From the NCBI GenBank assembly GCA_039808885.1, contig JBDHTX010000015.1:1-64000 (forward strand): a stretch of DNA of 64,000 nucleotides, given 5' to 3'. This DNA comes from Dongia_A sp039808885 (GTDB taxonomy: Bacteria > Pseudomonadota > Alphaproteobacteria > Dongiales > Dongiaceae). The notes under the pieces were generated by a model. That model saw only the letters and a program-made list of their open reading frames with translations. It did no database searches and was not told the DNA's origin. Shown here one piece after another: positions 59,357 to 64,000 of this stretch. Position 1 is the first letter of the stretch; each line of letters starts with the position of its first letter. The position numbers and the translations under genes were made by a program.

Positions 59357-61141
59357 CTAGAACGCCTCCGCCGGCAGCGCCATCAGGGTCTGGCCGCCGG
59401 CGGTGAGTGTGGTGAAGAGCGTGTTGGTCTCGGGCAGCAGCTTGGCCATGAAGAAGCGGGCGCAGGCGAGCTTGCCCTCGAAGAAGGCGGCGTTGTCGCC
59501 GTCCTTCTTGGCGAGCGCGAGCTCCGCCATGCGGCACCACATGTAGGCAAGCGCCACCAGCGCGAAGAGGCGCAGATAATCGGTGGCCGCCGCCCCCGCC
59601 TCCTCCGGGTTCTTCAGGCCCTGCTGCGCCAGCCAGGCGGTCGCCTGCTGCAGCTTGGCGAAGGCCTTCAAGGTCGGCAGGGCGAATTCCTGCATCTCCG
59701 GCTTCTCGCTTGCCGCTTCGAGATAGGCGCTCACGGGGTGGAAGAAGCGACGCAAGAGTCGGCCCATGCCCTGCGAGAGCTTGCGGCCCACCAAATCGAG
59801 GCCCTGGATGCCATTGGTGCCTTCGTAGATCTGGGTGATGCGGGCGTCGCGCACCAGTTGCTCCATGCCCCATTCGCGGATGAAGCCGTGGCCGCCGAAG
59901 ACCTGCACGCCGAGATTGGCGGCGAGGAAGCCGTGATCGGTGAGGAAGGCCTTCACGATGGGGGTGAGTAGCGCCACCAGGTCATCCGCCTCCTGCCGGC
60001 GCGCGGCATCGGGATGGTGCTGCGAGATGTCGAGTTCCATGCCGACCCAGTAGCTCAAGGCGCGGCAGCCTTCGGTCAGCGACCGCATCGTGAGCAGCAT
60101 GCGCCGCACGTCGGGATGCACGATGATCGGGTCGGCCGCCTTGTCCGGGAACTTGGCGCCGGAGAGCGCGCGCATCTGCAGCCGGTCCTTGGCATAGGTG
60201 ACGGCACCCTGGTAGGCCGCCTCGGCGATGCCGAGGCCCTGCATGCCGACGGCCAGGCGGGCCGCGTTCATCATGGTGAACATGGCCGACATGCCCTTGT
60301 GCGGCACGCCGACCAGCCAGGCCGAGGCGCCGTCGAAATTCATGACGCAGGTCGAGGAAGCCTTGATCCCCATCTTGTGCTCGATCGAGCCGCACTTGGC
60401 CGCGTTGCGTTGGCCGGGCTTGCCTTCGGCATCGGGAATGAATTTCGGGCAGACAAAGAGCGAGATGCCGCGGATGCCGGCCGGCGCATCGGGCAGGCGC
60501 GCCAGCACCAGGTGGATGATGTTGTCGGTCAGGTCATGCTCGCCGGCCGAGATGAAGATCTTGGTGCCGGTGATCTTGTAGGAGCCGTCGCCGGCGGGCT
60601 CCGCCTTGGTCTTGATCAGGCCGAGATCGGTGCCGCAATGCGGCTCGGTCAGGCACATGGTGCCGGACCAGGTCCCTTCGACCAGCTTCGGCAGGTAGAG
60701 CCGCTTCTGCGCCGCGGTGCCGTGCAAGGCGAGCGCGTTGTAGGCGCCATTGGAAAGGCCCGGATACATGCCGAAGGAGAGATTGGCCGAGCAGATCATC
60801 TCCTCGACCGCGAAGTTGATCACCTTGGGCAGGCCCTGCCCGCCATAGTCCGGATCGCAGGGCAGCCCCGGCCAGCCGCCTTCGACGAACTTGGCATAGG
60901 CCTCCTTGAAGCCCTTCGGCGTCCGCACCTCGCCATTGTCGAAATGGCAGCCCTCTTCATCGCCGGGATGGTTGATCGGCTGCAGCTCGCTGGCGGCGAA
61001 GTCGCCGGCGGCTTCGAGGATGGCGGTGACAAGGTCGCGCGTCGCCTCGCCGAAGCCCGGCAGCTCGCTCAACTGCTCGGCCTTGAGCAGGTCGAACAGC
61101 ACGAACTGCATGTCATCCAAGGGCGCTTTATAGGTCGGCAT
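59357..61141 (-). CDS. Acyl-CoA dehydrogenase (long C-terminal type)
   Basis: A 594-residue FAD enzyme for the first step of fatty-acid beta-oxidation. It has the substrate/FAD segments CLTEPHCGTDLGLIKTKA and KITGTKIFISAGEHD, then the signature DARITQIYEGTNGIQGLDLV. It also carries the extra C-terminal helical domain seen in the 590-600 residue bacterial class. ATG 61141 is normal. It lies downstream of the FadB-type and thiolase genes on the same strand, separated by a repeat element. Confidence 0.93.
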   Translation of the reverse strand: MPTYKAPLDDMQFVLFDLLKAEQLSELPGFGEATRDLVTAILEAAGDFAASELQPINHPGDEEGCHFDNGEVRTPKGFKEAYAKFVEGGWPGLPCDPDYGGQGLPKVINFAVEEMICSANLSFGMYPGLSNGAYNALALHGTAAQKRLYLPKLVEGTWSGTMCLTEPHCGTDLGLIKTKAEPAGDGSYKITGTKIFISAGEHDLTDNIIHLVLARLPDAPAGIRGISLFVCPKFIPDAEGKPGQRNAAKCGSIEHKMGIKASSTCVMNFDGASAWLVGVPHKGMSAMFTMMNAARLAVGMQGLGIAEAAYQGAVTYAKDRLQMRALSGAKFPDKAADPIIVHPDVRRMLLTMRSLTEGCRALSYWVGMELDISQHHPDAARRQEADDLVALLTPIVKAFLTDHGFLAANLGVQVFGGHGFIREWGMEQLVRDARITQIYEGTNGIQGLDLVGRKLSQGMGRLLRRFFHPVSAYLEAASEKPEMQEFALPTLKAFAKLQQATAWLAQQGLKNPEEAGAAATDYLRLFALVALAYMWCRMAELALAKKDGDNAAFFEGKLACARFFMAKLLPETNTLFTTLTAGGQTLMALPAEAF

Positions 61142-61161
61142 CGCGTTCTCTCTCCATCGGC

Positions 61162-61292
61162 CCCCTCACCCCAACCCCTCTCCCACAAGGGGAGAGGGGC
61201 TTGGAGCTCGGTATTGGCGGCAGCGTCCCCTCTACCCCCGCGAACGAATGTTCGCATTCGCGAACGGGGTGGGAGAGGGACAGGGTGAGGGG
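61162..61292. repeat. Palindromic intergenic repeat within the fatty-acid cluster
   Basis: CCCCTCACCC (61162-61171) pairs with GGGTGAGGGG (61283-61292) and CCCTCTCCCAC (61176-61186) with GTGGGAGAGGG (61269-61279). The centre has GAACGAATGTTC and GTTCGC, four bases, GCGAAC. Confidence 0.75.
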
Positions 61293-61312
61293 TTGCTTCA
61301 GCTATCTCGCTT

Positions 61313-63667
61313 TCAATTCCTCAAAGGCTTTCCGGTCGTCAGCATGTGCTCCATGCGCGCGAGCGTGGCGTCGGTCTTCACCAGCTTCATGAAGGCGGCG
61401 CGCTCCAGCTTGGTCACCTGGTCCTCGGTCACGATCTCGGTCAAATCGGTGTTGCCGCCGGAGAGCACCTCGGCCAGCGCGTCGGACACCACCACGTCAT
61501 GCGGCAGCGCCTTGCCCTGCTGCGCGAAGCCATTCACGACGAGATTGAGACCCGTGCGGCCGCTCGGCCCCGGCAAACGCAGCTCCACCGGCTTCGGCGG
61601 CTGGTAGCCCGCCGCCAGCAGCGCCAGCGCCTTGGCCTTGGCATCGGCGAGCAGCCGGTCGCGGTTCATGGTGATGCCGTCGCCGTCGCGCAGGAACTTG
61701 AGCTCCCTTGCTTCCGCCGCCGACTTCGCCACCTTGGCGAGGGAAATGGTCTCGAAGGCCGCCCCCACCGGCGGCATCGGGCCCTTCGGATCCTTCGGGC
61801 CCGGCTGGTTGCGGATCAGCAGTTCCTTGCAGCCGCCCCAGCCCGGCACCACGCCGACGCCGACCTCGACCAGGCCCATATAGGTTTCCGCATGGGCCTG
61901 GATCGTCGCGCAATGCAGCAGGATCTCGCAGCCGCCGCCGAGCGCCATGCCCGAGGGCGCGCCCACCACCGGGAACGGCGCGTATTTCACCGCCTTGTAG
62001 ACCGCCTGGCCTTGACTGATGAGGTCCTCGATCATCGGCCACAGCGCGACGTTGGCGGCGAACAGCGCCAGGCCGACATTGGCGCCGACGGAGAAGTTCT
62101 CCGCCTCGTTGTGGATCACCAGCGCCTTCATCTTCTTGGCCACGTGATCGAGGCTCTGCTTCAGCAGGCCCAGCGAATCCTGGTCCAGCGCGTTCATCTT
62201 GCTGTGGAACTCGAGGCAGGCCACGCCATCGCCCAGATCCCACAAGGAGGCCGAGCCGTTCTTCAGGATCGGCTTGGCGGCGAGCTTGACGTCGCCCAGT
62301 AGCAGGACGCCTTCCGCGCGTTGCACCGGATGATACGTCCCGTCGGTGCCGAGATAGTGCGGCTTGCCGTTGTCGATCCGGTAGAAGCCGCCGGCCTTCG
62401 CCGCCGTTTCCAGCAATTGCGGCACCGGGCGCTTCTCTTCCTTGAGCTTGTCCGCGAACCAGGCGGCGCCGAGCTGGTCGATCATCTCGAAGGGGCCGCG
62501 CTTGAAGTTGAAGCCGGTCTTCATCGCCTGGTCGACCTCGACGACATCGTCGGCGATCTCCGGCACCAAAGACGCGGCGTAGCTGAGCAGCTTGGACAGC
62601 ACCGCCCAGGCATATTGCCCGCCCTTGTCCTGGTGGCTGACCAGCACGCGCAGGCCGCCCCTGGCCGCGTCGGCGGAATCCAGCCGCGCGGTGGCCGAGG
62701 GCGCATAGGCGCCGGTCGTCAGGTCGATGGATTCCTTGACCCGGCCGCCGCCCTCGGTGTTGAGCCGGTAGAAGCCGCCCTTGCCTTTGCGCCCGGTGTA
62801 GCCGTCGGCGATCATCCTGGCGAGCAGCGGCCAGTCGCGGCGCAGCTTCACATATTCGTCGTCGGGCTTCAGCGACGCCGCCATGCTCTTGTCGACATGC
62901 GGCATCAGGTCCAGTCCGACGAGATCGAGCAGCCCGAAGATGCCGGTCTTCGGCGCGCCGATGGGGCGGCCCATGATCGCGTCCGCCTCCTCCACCGTGA
63001 GGCCAAGATCGAGCGCCGCGGTCACCGCCGCCTGTATCCAGTAGACGCCGATGCGGTTGGCGACGAAACCCGGCGTGTCCTTGGCGTGCACGATGACCTT
63101 GCCCAGCATCTCGTCGCCGAAGCGGGAGATCGCCGCGATGGCATCGGGCCGCGTCTTCGGCCCGCCGACCACTTCCAGCAGCCGCATGTAGCGTGGCGGA
63201 TTGAAGAAATGGGTGATGCAGAAATCCCGGGCGATCGAGTCCGGAAGGCCGGCGACCAGCTGGCCCAGCGGAATAGTCGAGGTGTTTGACGACAGGATCG
63301 AGCCCGCCTTGCGCTTGCCCTCCAGCTTCTTGTAGAGGTCCTGCTTGAGGTCGACGCGCTCGATGATCGCCTCGACAATCCAGTCGACATCGGCAAGCTG
63401 GCCGAGGTCGTCCTCGATGTTGCCGGGGGTGATCAGCTTCGCCGCCGCCCTGGACATCAGCGGCGCAGGGTCGGCCTTCAGCAGCTTGTCGATGGCGCCC
63501 TTGGCGATGGCCGAGCGATCGGATGCGTCCGCCTTATTTCCTGGCGGCACGATGTCGAATAGCAGCACCGGCACGCCGGCATTGGCGATCTGGGCGGCGA
63601 TGCCGCTGCCCATCACCCCGGCGCCGATGACGCAGGCCTTCTTGATGGGTTGCGTCGGGTTGCTCAC
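61313..63667 (-). CDS. 3-hydroxyacyl-CoA dehydrogenase / enoyl-CoA hydratase (FadB/FadJ type)
   Basis: A 784-residue bifunctional beta-oxidation enzyme with reversed order: the N-terminal NAD-binding 3-hydroxyacyl-CoA dehydrogenase (CVIGAGVMGSGIAAQIANAG) and its C-terminal domain come first, and an enoyl-CoA hydratase/isomerase domain follows at about 480-784 (GAPSGMALGGGCEILLHCA). GTG 63667 overlaps the thiolase TGA (GTGA), so the pair is translationally coupled. It completes a thiolase, hydratase/dehydrogenase and acyl-CoA dehydrogenase set. Confidence 0.94.
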   Translation of the reverse strand: MSNPTQPIKKACVIGAGVMGSGIAAQIANAGVPVLLFDIVPPGNKADASDRSAIAKGAIDKLLKADPAPLMSRAAAKLITPGNIEDDLGQLADVDWIVEAIIERVDLKQDLYKKLEGKRKAGSILSSNTSTIPLGQLVAGLPDSIARDFCITHFFNPPRYMRLLEVVGGPKTRPDAIAAISRFGDEMLGKVIVHAKDTPGFVANRIGVYWIQAAVTAALDLGLTVEEADAIMGRPIGAPKTGIFGLLDLVGLDLMPHVDKSMAASLKPDDEYVKLRRDWPLLARMIADGYTGRKGKGGFYRLNTEGGGRVKESIDLTTGAYAPSATARLDSADAARGGLRVLVSHQDKGGQYAWAVLSKLLSYAASLVPEIADDVVEVDQAMKTGFNFKRGPFEMIDQLGAAWFADKLKEEKRPVPQLLETAAKAGGFYRIDNGKPHYLGTDGTYHPVQRAEGVLLLGDVKLAAKPILKNGSASLWDLGDGVACLEFHSKMNALDQDSLGLLKQSLDHVAKKMKALVIHNEAENFSVGANVGLALFAANVALWPMIEDLISQGQAVYKAVKYAPFPVVGAPSGMALGGGCEILLHCATIQAHAETYMGLVEVGVGVVPGWGGCKELLIRNQPGPKDPKGPMPPVGAAFETISLAKVAKSAAEARELKFLRDGDGITMNRDRLLADAKAKALALLAAGYQPPKPVELRLPGPSGRTGLNLVVNGFAQQGKALPHDVVVSDALAEVLSGGNTDLTEIVTEDQVTKLERAAFMKLVKTDATLARMEHMLTTGKPLRN

Positions 63668-64000
63668 GCGGCTGCCTCCAGGATCGTGGCGATGCCCTGG
63701 CCGCCGCCGATGCACTGGGTGGCGAGCGCGAATTGCTTGCTCTCGCGCTTCAGCAGCGCCGCCGCCTTGCCGGTGATGCGGGCACCCGTGGCGCCCAGCG
63801 GATGGCCGAGCGCCAGCGCGCCGCCGTCGATGTTCATCTTCTCGACGTCGATCTTGAGATCGCGCATGCAGGCGATGCTCTGCGCGGCAAAGGCCTCGTT
63901 GAGCTCGATGATGTCGATGTCCTTGAGGGTCAGCCCGGCGCGCTTCAGCGCCTTGTTGGTGGCGCCGACCGGGCCGATGCCCATGATCTCCGGCGCGCAG
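63664..64000 (-). CDS. Acetyl-CoA acyltransferase (thiolase), N-terminal part outside window
   Basis: The last 111 residues of a thiolase, the final beta-oxidation step. Visible are MGIGPVGATNKALKRAG, IIELNEAFAAQSIACMRDL, the catalytic His in GGALALGHPLGATGAR and the catalytic Cys in ATQCIGGGQGIATI. The frame continues past the right edge. Its stop overlaps the start of the FadB-type gene, so this is an operon read leftwards. Confidence 0.95.
   Translation of the reverse strand, partial: CAPEIMGIGPVGATNKALKRAGLTLKDIDIIELNEAFAAQSIACMRDLKIDVEKMNIDGGALALGHPLGATGARITGKAAALLKRESKQFALATQCIGGGQGIATILEAAA

Overview
The window is high-GC DNA from an alphaproteobacterium, most likely Rhodospirillales or a close relative. 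The evidence is the conserved order lnt / XRE regulator (PraR/PhrR type) / metK / trmB, followed by a SUV3-like helicase, an S4 protein, fdxA and carD, together with GC-rich third codon positions. Both ends cut a gene: lnt lacks its start at the left edge, and a thiolase lacks its N-terminal part at the right edge.

Region by region. 1-10.2 kb is a housekeeping block: lipoprotein acylation, SAM synthesis, tRNA m7G modification, an RNA helicase, a 7Fe ferredoxin, CarD, and a PPP-like phosphatase that has lost its metal ligands. 10.2-18.7 kb holds an operon of an M48-LysM lipoprotein protease and a membrane nucleotide cyclase, a proline iminopeptidase, a two-gene ATP-grasp ligase / zinc peptidase operon, a broken GFA gene and an unknown membrane protein. 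19-29.5 kb concerns the cell surface: two GH17-containing membrane proteins, one fused to a GT2 glucan synthase, an HerA-like ATPase, and a lower-GC patch with a WbsX-coil-TylF fusion and two methyltransferases. 30-32 kb has an esterase and OmpW. 32-37.3 kb is an arsenic operon (arsR, arsC, ACR3 pump, padR, Cys-tailed flavoprotein, MFS exporter) with palindromic sites at each control point. An HNH nuclease gene and tRNA-Arg(CCT) follow.

38.4-48.3 kb holds solute-binding proteins, gpsA, uspA, a GNAT gene behind a strongly structured leader, a catabolic operon (amidohydrolase / FMN hydroxy-acid oxidase / RraA-like), a small lipoprotein and an aldehyde dehydrogenase with a textbook terminator. 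48.3-54.1 kb is an operon of a CHASE2 cyclase, a Na+/H+ antiporter with a cyclic-nucleotide-binding domain and a DMT exporter; it looks like a self-contained second-messenger circuit. 54.1-57.2 kb has a GGT-like enzyme lacking the usual gamma-glutamyl-binding Arg, a secreted unknown and a GNAT. 57.2-64 kb has a LysR/tautomerase divergent pair and a fatty-acid beta-oxidation cluster (thiolase, FadB-type, acyl-CoA dehydrogenase) interrupted by a palindromic intergenic repeat.

Best candidates for undescribed biology are the RBS-sequestering leader at 41568-41764, the ATP-grasp/zincin operon at 15056-17238, the PPP pseudophosphatase at 9388-10188, and the arsenic operon with its Cys-rich flavoprotein. 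No CRISPR array, integrase, transposase, phage gene, rRNA or origin was recognised.
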